NCBI GenBank assembly: GCA_030528055.1
Contig: JAUMZQ010000003.1
Location: 1 to 64,000, forward strand
Length of the DNA stretch: 64,000 bases
Source: Streptococcus sp.
GTDB taxonomy: Bacteria; Bacillota; Bacilli; Lactobacillales; Streptococcaceae
Reading direction: 5' to 3'
Shown piece by piece: positions 1 through 10,315 of this stretch; positions within the stretch are counted from its first letter, which is position 1, and the number at the start of each line of letters is the position of its first letter. The notes below the pieces were generated by a model, which made no database searches, was not told the DNA's origin, and worked only from the letters and a program-made list of their open reading frames with translations. Made by a program: the position numbers and the translations under genes.

Positions 1-54
1 AAAAAGCTCCATAAAATCCAGAGTGGTTTTACCCACTACAGATATTATAGAGCC
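1..54. mobile_element. Possible ISL3-type element end or remnant
   Basis: The window opens with a roughly 50-base imperfect palindrome that starts near GCTCC and ends with GAGCC. Read on the minus strand it begins GGCTCTATAATATCTGTAGT, which resembles terminal repeats of streptococcal ISL3-family elements as I remember them. No transposase lies on this side of the boundary, so it may be the end of an element outside the window or a solitary remnant. Confidence 0.3.
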
Positions 55-85
55 AAAAGAGAAAACTAATTGGTTTTCTCTTTTT
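55..85. terminator. Rho-independent terminator
   Basis: Twelve-base arms AAAAGAGAAAAC (55-66) and GTTTTCTCTTTT (73-84) flank a short loop and run into T's. The T-tract is better on the plus strand, so it probably ends a gene left of the window. It could also stop the leftward flavoprotein gene ending at 203. Confidence 0.7.
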
Positions 86-202
86 ATGTTTTGGATAGAA
101 ATGATGAATTTGTATGTTTTCATTTATCTCAAATCAATATGTAATGGAGTTTAGACTTATAAAAATTAACTTGTTAGATAAGAATTTAGGAGATTTCAGA
201 AA

Positions 203-1387
<1,185 letters not shown>

Positions 1388-1493
1388 TCATAAAATCAGA
1401 TGAACTATAAAATTTTGAGAATAGATACAAGTATTTTTGATCATAAAAATGGTTTATGACAGTATTTCTAAAGGCAATAAAATAGGGCAAAAT

Positions 1494-1522
1494 TTGACAG
1501 TTAAGGCTTGATATGATAAGAT
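1494..1522 (+). promoter_or_regulatory. Sigma-A promoter of the rocS-like gene
   Basis: TTGACA at 1494-1499, a 17-base spacer and TAAGAT at 1517-1522, with the ATG at 1560. Close to the vegetative consensus. Confidence 0.75.
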
Positions 1523-1559
1523 TTAGGTACTACAACTAGAAAAAGTTTCAGAGGAAATT

Positions 1560-2057
1560 ATGGCAATTGAAAAGACAGTCAGCGAACTAGCCGAGATTCT
1601 CGGAGTTAGTCGTCAGGCAATCAATAACCGTGTCAAATCTCTTCCGGCAGAAGATACGGAAAAGAACGAAAAAGGTGTAACAGTTGTTAGACGAAGCGGT
1701 TTAATTAAGCTAGAAGAAATTTATAAAAAAACTATTTTTGAAGATGAACCTGTGAGCGAAGATGTGAAACAAAGAGAGCTCATGGAGATTTTAGTAGACG
1801 AAAAAAATGCTGAGATTGTCCGTTTGTACGAACAACTGAAATCAAAAGATGCTCAATTAGCCAGAAAAGATGAACAACTTCGTGTTAAGGATGTCCAAAT
1901 TGCTGAAAAGGACAAGCAACTAGACCAGCAACAACAGTTGACTGCCAAGGCGATGAGTGAACGCGAAACGTTATTATTAGAATTAGATGAAGCCAAAGAA
2001 AAAGTACAAGAACAAGAATCAAGAGGTTTCTTTGCACGCCTCTTTGGCAGTAGATAA
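1560..2057 (+). CDS. rocS: RocS-type chromosome segregation protein (HTH, coiled coil, amphipathic tail)
   Basis: The 165-residue protein has three visible parts. Residues about 1-45 form a helix-turn-helix (VSELAEILGVSRQAINNRV). Residues about 70-150 form a long charged coiled coil with repeated KDEQL/KDVQI/KDKQL heptads. The last ten residues (GFFARLFGSR) are a basic amphipathic tail suited to membrane contact. This architecture and size match pneumococcal RocS, a DNA- and membrane-binding protein that promotes chromosome segregation and nucleoid protection. Automated annotation often calls such proteins DUF536. The gene is monocistronic, with a consensus promoter upstream and a terminator just after the stop. 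Confidence 0.8.
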   Translation: MAIEKTVSELAEILGVSRQAINNRVKSLPAEDTEKNEKGVTVVRRSGLIKLEEIYKKTIFEDEPVSEDVKQRELMEILVDEKNAEIVRLYEQLKSKDAQLARKDEQLRVKDVQIAEKDKQLDQQQQLTAKAMSERETLLLELDEAKEKVQEQESRGFFARLFGSR

Positions 2058-2090
2058 AAAAATCTCAGTTGAATAAGCTGAGATTTATTT
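2058..2090 (+). terminator. Terminator of the rocS-like gene
   Basis: Arms AAATCTCAG (2060-2068) and CTGAGATTT (2078-2086) with a T-rich 3' side directly after the stop codon. Confidence 0.65.
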
Positions 2091-2232
2091 GATGTCCTTG
2101 TTTTTGTTTGCTGAGATGAATTGTCATGATTGATGCTCTTATCTCGGGATTGCTAAGATTATTCTTCCTCTAAAAAGAAGAATTTTATCAGGTTTGGAAT
2201 TGTAATAGATGTATTGAATTGGAGACGGTGTT

Positions 2233-4005
2233 ATGATAAAGGAAAGACAAATGAAGCCACAAAGATTGAAGTTTAGACGCTTATATCGAAATTTAGATAA
2301 AATAGTATTGCTCTTTTTTATCGTCTTTTTGCTCATGGAATTAGTTTGGATTCCTTTTAATTCTTTTGTTGCAGAAAATTTGTTAAAACAAACAGGCTAT
2401 TTGTTTTTATCTTATACCAATGTTGGTAAGGTTTTATCCTCAAATTATTTGGTAACGATTGGTTTTATTCTTATTTTTATTGCCAATCTTTTTGTATCCT
2501 ACTTTCAAATAGGTATGATATTTATGGGAATCCATAACCTTTTGGATAAGGAAGAACGAAGTGTTTTCCAATTTTTTAATAAGACATTGCGAGATAGTTT
2601 ATCCATAGTGAAACGAACCAGAATTGGAAGCATGTTATTCATCAGTTGTTATATGGGAATTCTCTTTCCTTTTTTGCGTAAAATTTTAAAAATTTACTAT
2701 CTGAATAAAATTTTAATTCCAGATTTCATTGTTACCTATTTTCAAAGTTCTCTTTTATCAGCCATTCTTGTCTTATTTCTTGTTTGCTTAATGCTTTTAT
2801 TAGCTGTTCGTTTGATGTTTGCTCTACCGAAAATTTTGTTTGAAGGCAACTCAGTTAGAGAAGCAGTTCAATTCAGTTTACAAAAAACAAAAAAACACCT
2901 CATTTTTTATTCTTGGCATTTATTTTGGATTGTTGCTAAGAGCTTTCTTATTTTTTTATTGTTGACTAGCCCGCTTTTATTGTTGCAACAATATGTAGAT
3001 AGTCAGTTTAATCAGATGGCCTTTTCTGTTGCGGTGGCGAATTTTGTATTAATCAAAATAGCCTACTATTTCATGTTGGCTTACTTCTTGTTAAAATTTT
3101 TAGCATTTTTGACAGATAGTGAATTAAAGGACTATCAATTAAAAAAAGGTTTTCCTTTTATGCGCTGGTTTATCCTTTCTCTTACAGCAATTGCTTTTTC
3201 ATTTGAAGCTGTCTATTATTTAAAATTTCCCTTAGAGACAGTGCCTATAACGATTTCTCATCGAGGTGTTTCAGCAGAAAATGGGGTACAAAATACAGTT
3301 GAATCCTTGAAGAAAACGGCTTTGTTGAAACCAGATTATATAGAGGTTGATATTCAGGAAACCAAAGATGGCAAGTTTGTTATGATGCATGATGCTAATT
3401 TAGAGAACTTAGCGGGAGTAGATGCTAAGCCACAAGATTTGACATTAGAGGAACTAGAAGCACTGAAAATCTCTGAGAATGGATACACAACGAATATCTC
3501 CAGTTTTGAAGAGTATTTCAAAACAGCCAACCAATTAGGGCAACGGTTGTTAATTGAAATCAAGACAAGTGATCAAGACTCTAGTAATATGGTGGAAAAA
3601 TTTTTAAAACAATATGGTGCAACGATTAAACTGTATGCACACCAAATTCAGTCATTAGATTATCGTGTGATTGATAAAGTGATTCAATATGATAAGGACA
3701 TTCCTACTTTCTTTATTCTTCCTTATAATACTATTTTTCCTCAAACAAAAGCTTTTGGCTATACGATGGAATATTCTACCTTGGATCAAAATTTTGTGGA
3801 TAAGTTATGGAAGACGGATAAGCAACTTTACGACTGGACTATCAATGATGAAAACAGTATTTCTAAGTCATTTAGTTTGGGAGTAGATGGAATGATTACA
3901 GATGATTTGGAACTGGTACAGAGCTCCATTAAAGAGCTACAAAATTCTCCTCAATACACCACCATCCTTGTCAATCAAACAGCTAATCTCTTTTACTTCA
4001 TTTAA
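2233..4005 (+). CDS. Membrane-anchored glycerophosphodiester phosphodiesterase
   Basis: A 590-residue two-part enzyme. Residues about 20-330 form a multi-span membrane domain of the GPDPase_memb type, and residues about 335-570 form the TIM-barrel GDPD catalytic domain. The catalytic HRG begins at His343 and is followed by E348, then EVDIQETKDG with the metal-binding acidic pair and the second histidine in MMHD. The family cleaves glycerophosphodiesters to glycerol-3-phosphate and an alcohol. The membrane fusion suggests it acts on lipid-derived or teichoic-acid-like substrates at the membrane. The start at 2233 has a GGAG 9 bases upstream; a second Met six codons in is possible. It stands alone and ends at a bidirectional terminator. 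Confidence 0.85.
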   Translation: MIKERQMKPQRLKFRRLYRNLDKIVLLFFIVFLLMELVWIPFNSFVAENLLKQTGYLFLSYTNVGKVLSSNYLVTIGFILIFIANLFVSYFQIGMIFMGIHNLLDKEERSVFQFFNKTLRDSLSIVKRTRIGSMLFISCYMGILFPFLRKILKIYYLNKILIPDFIVTYFQSSLLSAILVLFLVCLMLLLAVRLMFALPKILFEGNSVREAVQFSLQKTKKHLIFYSWHLFWIVAKSFLIFLLLTSPLLLLQQYVDSQFNQMAFSVAVANFVLIKIAYYFMLAYFLLKFLAFLTDSELKDYQLKKGFPFMRWFILSLTAIAFSFEAVYYLKFPLETVPITISHRGVSAENGVQNTVESLKKTALLKPDYIEVDIQETKDGKFVMMHDANLENLAGVDAKPQDLTLEELEALKISENGYTTNISSFEEYFKTANQLGQRLLIEIKTSDQDSSNMVEKFLKQYGATIKLYAHQIQSLDYRVIDKVIQYDKDIPTFFILPYNTIFPQTKAFGYTMEYSTLDQNFVDKLWKTDKQLYDWTINDENSISKSFSLGVDGMITDDLELVQSSIKELQNSPQYTTILVNQTANLFYFI

Positions 4006-4008
4006 CAT

Positions 4009-4043
4009 AAAAAAGCAGGTAGTTCAAGACTACTTGCTTTTTT
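4009..4043. terminator. Bidirectional terminator between convergent genes
   Basis: Fifteen-base arms (4009-4023 and 4029-4043) with one G-T pair, bounded by A6 and T6. It serves both the phosphodiesterase and ybaB. Confidence 0.85.
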
Positions 4044-4059
4044 GTTATGAAATATTCAT

Positions 4060-4359
4060 TTAAAATGGTAATTTCCCTGCGAAAGCCCCCATTTTCTTTT
4101 GGGTTTCTTCATCTATCTGCTTAATGGCATTGTTAATTGCTTGAGTTGTCATATCTGACAGCGTCTCAAGGTCTTCAGGATCTACTACTGCGGGATTAAA
4201 GTTAATGTTTACAACTTTTTTATCACCGGTTAGAGTAGCGACAACCAAATCTTGAGCTGACTTTCCAACAAATTCAGTAGCAGCCAATTCAGCTTGCCCT
4301 TTTTCCATTTGTTTTTGAAGCTTTTGCGCTTGCTTCATCATGCTTTGCATATTCATCAT
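4060..4359 (-). CDS. ybaB: YbaB/EbfC-family nucleoid-associated DNA-binding protein
   Basis: The 99-residue protein starts [20 protein letters not shown] and contains the family core ([29 protein letters not shown]). YbaB proteins form small dimers that bind DNA and are often linked to recR. Here the gene stands alone, convergent with the phosphodiesterase gene. Length is normal for the family. The second Met is also a possible start. Confidence 0.9.
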   Translation of the reverse strand: MMNMQSMMKQAQKLQKQMEKGQAELAATEFVGKSAQDLVVATLTGDKKVVNINFNPAVVDPEDLETLSDMTTQAINNAIKQIDEETQKKMGAFAGKLPF

Positions 4360-4386
4360 AATAGTTTTTTATTTCCTTTCAAATAG

Positions 4387-4414
4387 AGAGTAAATTTACT
4401 GTTTTATTTGTCAA
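4387..4414 (-). promoter_or_regulatory. Probable promoter of ybaB
   Basis: On the minus strand TTGACA (4409-4414) and TACTCT (4387-4392) with a 16-base spacer, about 30 bases before the start codon. Confidence 0.5.
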
Positions 4415-4651
4415 TAACTGCCTGCTAAAATTGAAAAACTCTTTCTATCAAACGAAAACTATTCTCAATTAAAATCAAGAGTTACTTTGTTTTTATCAGA
4501 TAAAATGGTAGTAGACAATCCAGTATTAATTATATCATTTTTAAATTAGAAAGAAAATAAAAATTTTTTAACAAAAAATATTACAGTATTTCTCGCAATA
4601 TAAATTTAATTAATATATAATATTATTAAGTAATTTAAGGGAGAATATTAC

Positions 4652-5428
4652 ATGAAAAAATTTACAGTGTCAACTTCTGGTAAAGTCTTGCAGGAAGTTA
4701 TTGCAGATCAAACATACATTATAAGTGCTGATTCAGAAGAAGAAGCAAAAAATATAGGGAGAGAAAAATTTGTAAAAGATTTTCAAACAAATTTAGATTA
4801 TGTGAGTGTAGGATATACAATGCCTCATAGAAAGAAAATTCTTATATTTGCTTTTGCGTGTTTATGTTTTCTGATATCTATGTTTCTTGTTTTTCGTGAA
4901 TGGTTTCCAGATGGAGCCCACACAAGTATATCAATAGCTCCAACTCTTAAAACTTTAGTTTATTCATCTTTTTTTATTCTAGGAATTTATATTAAGGTTA
5001 AAGATATTCGATCTTTTAATAATCAATTTTTTATAAATTTAGCTTTATTATTAATGAATATCTTGATTTGTGCATCTTTTGTTAGCATATTAACATCTAC
5101 TGCACATATAAAAATATTTGGATATGAGCTTCTTGCAGTACAAACTGATTATTTATTAATATTTGCTGTGTTGTTTTCGTGGGGAGGGATAAAAATTGTT
5201 AGTGTAGCTTGTTATTTTCTTCTTGCCTTATTTGCTTTGACTAATTTTTCAATAATAAGTGATGTGATGCATTTTTTTGGAGTGATATACTTCCTTACCT
5301 CAGTAAGTTTCCTTATATCTTATATATCAATAGATCCTCAGTTACTGAGCACATTTCCGTTAATTGAGAGAAGTTTTTATCGTTCATATAATTATTTAAA
5401 AAATGAAACAAGACAATCTCTTGAATAA
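4652..5428 (+). CDS. Unknown membrane protein with soluble N-terminal domain
   Basis: I do not recognise a family. The 258-residue protein has a soluble N-terminal part of about 65 residues (MKKFTVSTSGKVLQEVIADQ onward, then an SADSEEEAKNIGREKF stretch that looks like a small alpha/beta fold). About six hydrophobic segments follow between residues 68 and 235, and a short polar tail. GGGAG lies 8-12 bases before the ATG. It is very AT-rich. A small exported protein gene follows after 41 bases, so the two probably form an operon. No catalytic motif is visible. Confidence 0.6.
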   Translation: MKKFTVSTSGKVLQEVIADQTYIISADSEEEAKNIGREKFVKDFQTNLDYVSVGYTMPHRKKILIFAFACLCFLISMFLVFREWFPDGAHTSISIAPTLKTLVYSSFFILGIYIKVKDIRSFNNQFFINLALLLMNILICASFVSILTSTAHIKIFGYELLAVQTDYLLIFAVLFSWGGIKIVSVACYFLLALFALTNFSIISDVMHFFGVIYFLTSVSFLISYISIDPQLLSTFPLIERSFYRSYNYLKNETRQSLE

Positions 5429-5469
5429 AAAGAAAATATGAAAAACTTGACTGAATAGGAGAATATAAA

Positions 5470-5913
5470 ATGAAAAAATTTTTATCAGGTATTTTATTAG
5501 GTGTTATGATTATTTTATTGGTTGGAGGAATTATTTTATTTTTTACCCCTAAAGAAAAAAATGGGATACTCTCTAATCTTAATGCACAAAAAAATAAAGA
5601 TAATGAAAAGTATATAACAATTAATAATGAAACAGAAGAAGTATGGAATAAGCTGATAATAACAACAAAAGACAAGACAATGATAGCAGAGAAAGAAAAT
5701 CCAGATGATAATAGTTTCTCAATAAAAATTCCAGAAAGTTTTAGAGATGAAACAACATATGTCATAGAAGTTGAAGATAGATATCATAATAAATATAAAA
5801 GCGAAATAACAATGAAAAGTAAAAAGGGAAGGAAATCTATAACTATTACAAAGAATAACCTAACTGAAAAAGGTAGTTGGTCGGATAAACTAAATAAATG
5901 GGTGAATAAATAG
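5470..5913 (+). CDS. Unknown small membrane-anchored extracellular protein
   Basis: A 147-residue protein with an N-terminal membrane anchor (residues about 5-28) and a hydrophilic, lysine-rich exterior domain. The pattern after residue 55 (YITINNETEEVWNKLIITTK, then SFSIKIP and TYVIEVEDRY) suggests a beta-sandwich. No lipobox or sortase signal is visible. AGGAG lies 6-10 bases before the ATG. It follows the unknown membrane protein at 4652-5428 in the same direction. Function unknown. The 150-codon open frame on the opposite strand here is a shadow. Confidence 0.6.
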   Translation: MKKFLSGILLGVMIILLVGGIILFFTPKEKNGILSNLNAQKNKDNEKYITINNETEEVWNKLIITTKDKTMIAEKENPDDNSFSIKIPESFRDETTYVIEVEDRYHNKYKSEITMKSKKGRKSITITKNNLTEKGSWSDKLNKWVNK

Positions 5914-5996
5914 TAATATCTAGTTTTATCCTTTAGCAGTCTATACATTTAACTATTAGGCATAAAGATTATTAAAACTTAAATATAATTATTTTA

Positions 5997-6020
5997 GGAG
6001 AATCAATCGATTCTCTTTTT
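5997..6020 (+). terminator. Terminator after the unknown pair
   Basis: Arms GAGAATC (5998-6004) and GATTCTC (6009-6015) with a four-base loop and T5. Confidence 0.65.
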
Positions 6021-6076
6021 CTATTTATAGCAATTTTATCCCACAAAAATCATCAACATGAAAATCATATAAATTC

Positions 6077-6108
6077 TTGACAAACAAAAGTAGACAGTGT
6101 ATACTTTT
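6077..6108 (+). promoter_or_regulatory. Promoter and operator of the TetR/quinone reductase operon
   Basis: TTGACA (6077-6082), a 17-base spacer and TATACT (6100-6105). A perfect inverted repeat, AAAAGTA (6086-6092) and TACTTTT (6102-6108) nine bases apart, covers the spacer and -10 box. The size and place fit an autorepressing TetR operator. Confidence 0.7.
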
Positions 6109-6128
6109 TGCTATTGAAAGGAGGATAA

Positions 6129-6716
6129 ATGAAACGAAATACTGAAGAGCTAAAGAAACGATTAGTAGAAGTTGGAATGAAAGAAATCGAGAACAATGGA
6201 ATTGACAATGTATCTTTGAGAACAATCGCTAAGAAATGCCATGTGACACATGGAACGCCCTATCGCCATTTTAGTAGTAAGGATCATTATTTAAAAGTTG
6301 TTTCGTATCAACTTTCTTGTTTTTTTGATCAGGAGGTTTTTAAAGGACTTCATTCTTCATTATCTGCAAGGGAGAGCTTAGTTTTAAGTGGTCTTCAATT
6401 CGTGAATTTTGCACAAGAGTACCCACGTATTTTTGAAGCCGTTGTTATCAAATGTCCTTTTAATTATTTAGATAATACAGATGAAGAGGCTTCATTTACT
6501 CTAGGTTTCAATAAATTCAAGGAGTTAATTTCAAGATTTTTAGAAGAAGAGAAATTAAATTACTCCTTATCAAGTGCGCTTGTACAAATATTTAGTTTTA
6601 TATCCGGTTTAGCTATTTTAACAACTAATCAAAAAAATTTATTGAGCGGTACTGATACAATTGAAAAAACTATCCAACAAATGCTGGATAGTTATATCAA
6701 AGGAGGAAAAGAATGA
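6129..6716 (+). CDS. TetR-family transcriptional regulator
   Basis: A 195-residue regulator with an N-terminal TetR helix-turn-helix (residues about 9-55, with VSLRTIAKKCHVTHGTPYRHF) and a C-terminal ligand domain that resembles the TetR_C group with a WHG-like helix bundle. AAAGGAGG precedes the ATG. The stop overlaps the start of the quinone reductase gene by four bases (ATGA), so the two are translationally coupled. It most likely represses its own operon through the palindrome at 6086-6108 and responds to a quinone or electrophile; that ligand is inferred from the partner gene only. Confidence 0.85.
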   Translation: MKRNTEELKKRLVEVGMKEIENNGIDNVSLRTIAKKCHVTHGTPYRHFSSKDHYLKVVSYQLSCFFDQEVFKGLHSSLSARESLVLSGLQFVNFAQEYPRIFEAVVIKCPFNYLDNTDEEASFTLGFNKFKELISRFLEEEKLNYSLSSALVQIFSFISGLAILTTNQKNLLSGTDTIEKTIQQMLDSYIKGGKE

Positions 6717-7288
6717 ATATTTTAATCATCTATGCCCATCCCAATCATGACAGCTTTAATGGTGCAATTCTAAAAACCATCAGAGAAAATATTTCTAGCG
6801 ATCATCAAGTCAAATTATTAGACCTCTATGCAGAAAATTTTGATCCTGTTTTACGCTTTGACAAAGAAAAGAAGAGAAGAGATTTGGATAAAGATCCAGA
6901 AACAGCTAGTTACCGCAAGGATATCACTTGGGCTGACAAACTGATTTTTATCTATCCGATTTGGTGGTCGGGGATGCCAGCCATCCTGAAAGGGTACATT
7001 GATCGTGTATTTGCAGCTGGTTTTGCCTATTCTTATAAGAAAGTAGGAATAGGATTGGAAGGACATTTAACTGGTAAGTCCGCTTGGATTATTACCAGCC
7101 ATGCAAATCCTAGTTTTATTGCACATCATTTTGTTCAAGATTATGGAAAAATTTTGAAGAATCAAATTTTAAAATACTATGGTATTTCTCCCATTGAACG
7201 AATAGAATTTGCTAATGTTGAAAAAACTTCGGCAAGCAAGCTAAAAAAAGAGTTGGATAAACTGGCTACAAAGACCAAACAACTCTGA
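6713..7288 (+). CDS. Flavodoxin-fold NAD(P)H:quinone oxidoreductase
   Basis: The 191-residue protein begins with the flavodoxin-fold signature IIYAHPNHDSFNGAI and contains the conserved YPIWWSGMPAILKGYIDRVF segment of the NQO/MdaB/KefF family. These FMN or FAD enzymes reduce quinones with two electrons and protect against electrophilic stress. The ATG overlaps the tetR stop and has a strong AGGAGG inside the upstream gene. Length is typical for the family. A terminator follows. Confidence 0.85.
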   Translation: MNILIIYAHPNHDSFNGAILKTIRENISSDHQVKLLDLYAENFDPVLRFDKEKKRRDLDKDPETASYRKDITWADKLIFIYPIWWSGMPAILKGYIDRVFAAGFAYSYKKVGIGLEGHLTGKSAWIITSHANPSFIAHHFVQDYGKILKNQILKYYGISPIERIEFANVEKTSASKLKKELDKLATKTKQL

Positions 7289-7308
7289 TAAAAGTAAGTA
7301 AAAAAGAG

Positions 7309-7350
7309 TAGCTTTTTCTCAAAGTATGAAACTGAGAAGAAGCTATTTTT
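7309..7350 (+). terminator. Terminator of the TetR/quinone reductase operon
   Basis: Thirteen-base arms 7309-7321 and 7333-7345 with one mismatch, then T5. Confidence 0.75.
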
Positions 7351-7441
7351 ATGTTTGCAACATCTTCTGTAATGAAGAATGTTTGAGGAATCATATCATG
7401 AAATCGGTAGAATAAGGCTTTTCAATCTGATTGATACAGAC

Positions 7442-8314
7442 TTATTTTCTTCTATACTGACTTGGGGTCATATTGTAGTGTTTTTTAAATTGACGATTAA
7501 AATTGGATAAATTTTTAAAACCGGACTGATTTGAAATTTCTAGTATAGGCAGAGCCGAATATTGTATCAAATGGGCTGCTTTGCGTAATCGAAATTGTAT
7601 CAAGTATTCGATACAGGCGATTCCCAAATGTTTTTTAAAGAAATTCATAAAGTGTGTCGAGCTGTAACCTGAAAAGGTAGCTAACTGTTCAATGCTTAAA
7701 TCTTCTTGATAATGTTGGCTAATGTAGTCGATAATGGACCGAATTTTTTCTTCTTTATGAGCTCCTTCAGACGATCCTTCCTTCGCTGAAATGTATTTAT
7801 TTTTAAATAGGAGATAAAATAACTGATTCAGTTGAGCCTTTAATTGAAATTCAAAATAGGGTTTGCAATAATACCCAGTTTCCATTGCACCAATCAAACA
7901 AGCACGGATTTCTCCGTAACCACGATCGGTAGGTTTAATCACTTTGGTAAATTCTAATTCTCCATTGTAGAGAGGTTGTAAGTAGTTGACATTGGCTTGA
8001 TCTGTGGTTGCATAATTCAACAGTTCCATTGGAAAGTTGAGCGCGTCCATATAGTGACGTTTATTTTCAATTGGATGAATAGAATGGAGAGCATTGGGAT
8101 GGATTAAGATAATATCTCCAACCTGACTTTCAAAGTAATGGTAGTCAATATGAAATTGTGCAGTGCCTTCGTGGATATAAATGAGTTCTAAGTCGGTGTG
8201 CCAGTGAAAAAGGATGTCGGGATGTCCGTCTTCTGTAATCGTACGGGTAAGAGAATAAGGAGTTTCCTTGTTTATATAGTGGATGTTTTTATGTAATTGT
8301 TCTAAATCGTTCAT
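7442..8314 (-). CDS. AraC-family regulator with N-terminal cupin sensor
   Basis: The regulator has an N-terminal cupin-like domain (residues about 20-130, including HWHTDLELIYIHEGTAQFHI) and a C-terminal AraC DNA-binding domain of two helix-turn-helices ending in FKKHYNMTPSQYRRK. Such proteins usually sense a sugar or related metabolite. I chose the ATG at 8314 because a GAAAGAG sits about 8 bases upstream; a GTG at 8323 in the same frame is possible. No obvious target gene is next to it, so the ligand cannot be inferred. Confidence 0.8.
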   Translation of the reverse strand: MNDLEQLHKNIHYINKETPYSLTRTITEDGHPDILFHWHTDLELIYIHEGTAQFHIDYHYFESQVGDIILIHPNALHSIHPIENKRHYMDALNFPMELLNYATTDQANVNYLQPLYNGELEFTKVIKPTDRGYGEIRACLIGAMETGYYCKPYFEFQLKAQLNQLFYLLFKNKYISAKEGSSEGAHKEEKIRSIIDYISQHYQEDLSIEQLATFSGYSSTHFMNFFKKHLGIACIEYLIQFRLRKAAHLIQYSALPILEISNQSGFKNLSNFNRQFKKHYNMTPSQYRRK

Positions 8315-8515
8315 GGTGTTCACTCTTTCGCGGAATAAAATACAGGGTTAAAAAATATGTGTGACAACTATTATAATATAATTATAAAGAAAACAAAAGG
8401 GAGTAAGAGCAAATGAGATAATTTGTAATATATGTATATTTTAGTTTTTTCGTAGTTATATCTTCATGAAAGAACTAATATCATATCGTGAGTAGAAAAC
8501 AAATTTATATAAAAA

Positions 8516-8543
8516 CCTTAGTTCATAATTGGCTGAACTAAGG
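8516..8543. terminator. Terminator of the bus operon
   Basis: Ten-base perfect arms CCTTAGTTCA (8516-8525) and TGAACTAAGG (8534-8543), with T-runs on both strands. Placed to stop leftward transcription from busAB. The rest of the 8315-8590 gap shows nothing else clear. Confidence 0.75.
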
Positions 8544-8590
8544 CTTTTTGGACTGTGAATTTTAAAATGATAGGGTTGCTAAAGAGAGGA

Positions 8591-10315
8591 TTATTTTTTC
8601 CAACTATTTACTTCTTTTTCATGCTTTTTAATCCATTTTTTAGCAGCTTCTTTCGGTGAAGTTCCATTATTAATATCTAGCATGACTTCTTCCATGTCTT
8701 TTTGAGTCCAGTTGAAGTTATCTAATACTTTATTGACCTCTGGTAAATCTTTGCTAAGATTTTTTCGAGTCATGGTATGAATGGCTTCTTTACCACCCAT
8801 TGTGCCTTCAGGATCTTCAAGATATTTCAGATCGTATTTAGAGAACATCCAGTGTGGAGACCAACCTGTAATGACGATATCTTTTTTATTTTTGATGGCT
8901 TGGTCAAGCGCTGTTGTCATTGCTCCTGTTGAAGAAGAAGACAATTCCCAACCGTCTAGGTTTTTATAGGTTTCAATTGTTTTTTCAGCGGATTTCATCA
9001 CACCTGCTCCAGGCTCAATTCCTGTGATGGTTTTATTCGCTTGGTCCGTTAAATCAGAGATAGAATCAGCATCAGTATAGGCAGGAACAACTAAACCAAC
9101 TTTTACGCCTTCTAGGTTAGGGCCTAAATCAACGAGATCGTCTTTATATTCAGCAAACTGGCTTGCGTGAGTAGTTGGAAGCCAAGCAGCTACCATTGCG
9201 TCAGCTTCTCCATTTGCGACAGCTTTCCACATGACTGCATTGTCAAGAGGAGTGATAGTTACATCATATCCCATTTCTTTTAACACTTCTGCGACAACGT
9301 TAGTAGAAGCCACTTCTGAATCCCACTCTACATAAGCAAGATTGACTTTTTCTTTTTGTGCTGTTTGACTTTTGCTAATTTGGCTACCTACAAAAGAACC
9401 GAAGAGAATAACAGCGACAGCCGACCATAAAACAACTTTTTGGCGTTTTTCTTTGGCAGTAGTTGGGGCTTTTTTAGCAAGTGGTTGATTGAGTTTTTGA
9501 GTAAAACGATCAATGATAATAGCTAGAATAACAAGTGAAACCCCATTGACAAATCCAGGACCAATATCAGAATGTTGCACAGCTGATAAGACTCCTTTTC
9601 CAAGTCCAGGAGCTCCAATCATAGAAGCAGTAACAACCATGGATAAGGCTAACATGATTGTTTGGTTGACACCAGCTAAGATGGTGTTTTTTGCTAAAGG
9701 AAGCTCTACTTTAAATAATTTTTGTTTGGCTGTTCCACCAAAAGAATCAGACGCTTCTACTAATTCCGTAGGAATTTGACGAATAGCTAGATTTGTAAAA
9801 CGAACGGTCGGTGCCAATGCAAAAATAACAGAGGCAAAAACTCCGGGTACCATACCGATTCCAAAAAAGGCAACAGATGGAATCAAGTATACAAAAGCTG
9901 GCATAGTTTGCATAAAGTCAAGAATCGGCTTGACAGTCGCCTCTACTCGATTGCTTTTAGCCATCCAAATACCAAGTGGGATTCCGATGATAATGGATAC
10001 AAGACTAGATACAATAACCAATGTCACTGTGTTCATCAAGTCTTCCCAGAGACCTTGGTTGTAGACAAAGAGCAGACCTAAAAAGGTCAAGATCGTTAAG
10101 CTGAGCTTACGCTTAGAAATAAGATAAGCCAAAATGCTAATAAGGACAATGAAAACCAAAGGATGAATAAACAGTAAAGTATCTGTTATTCCATTCATTA
10201 TGGTGTTTCCGATAGCTTGGAGAACTGAAAACAACCCAGAAAAGGTGTTAGTAATCCAATTAGTGAAAGCTTCAACCCATTGTGATACGGGAATCTGCTG
10301 TTGTAAAATATTCAA
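8591..10315 (-). CDS. busAB: Glycine betaine ABC transporter, permease fused to substrate-binding domain
   Basis: A 574-residue fusion. Residues about 1-290 form the permease, with the EAA-type loop VEASDSFGGTAKQKLFKVEL. Residues about 320-574 form the OpuAC-type betaine-binding domain, tethered to the membrane through a hydrophobic segment (VVLWSAVAVILFGSFVG). This fusion is characteristic of BusA/OpuA-type systems of Lactococcus and Streptococcus. It imports glycine betaine under osmotic stress with the ATPase encoded upstream. The start is a TTG with a strong GGAGG about 9 bases before it; no ATG fits. A 160-base gap separates it from busAA, but both lie in one direction behind the same promoter. 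Confidence 0.9.
   Translation of the reverse strand: MNILQQQIPVSQWVEAFTNWITNTFSGLFSVLQAIGNTIMNGITDTLLFIHPLVFIVLISILAYLISKRKLSLTILTFLGLLFVYNQGLWEDLMNTVTLVIVSSLVSIIIGIPLGIWMAKSNRVEATVKPILDFMQTMPAFVYLIPSVAFFGIGMVPGVFASVIFALAPTVRFTNLAIRQIPTELVEASDSFGGTAKQKLFKVELPLAKNTILAGVNQTIMLALSMVVTASMIGAPGLGKGVLSAVQHSDIGPGFVNGVSLVILAIIIDRFTQKLNQPLAKKAPTTAKEKRQKVVLWSAVAVILFGSFVGSQISKSQTAQKEKVNLAYVEWDSEVASTNVVAEVLKEMGYDVTITPLDNAVMWKAVANGEADAMVAAWLPTTHASQFAEYKDDLVDLGPNLEGVKVGLVVPAYTDADSISDLTDQANKTITGIEPGAGVMKSAEKTIETYKNLDGWELSSSSTGAMTTALDQAIKNKKDIVITGWSPHWMFSKYDLKYLEDPEGTMGGKEAIHTMTRKNLSKDLPEVNKVLDNFNWTQKDMEEVMLDINNGTSPKEAAKKWIKKHEKEVNSWKK

Noticed and set aside
5313..5765. 150-codon open frame on the minus strand
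   Set aside because: Antisense to the end of the unknown membrane protein gene and most of the exported protein gene; low-complexity product and no ribosome site.
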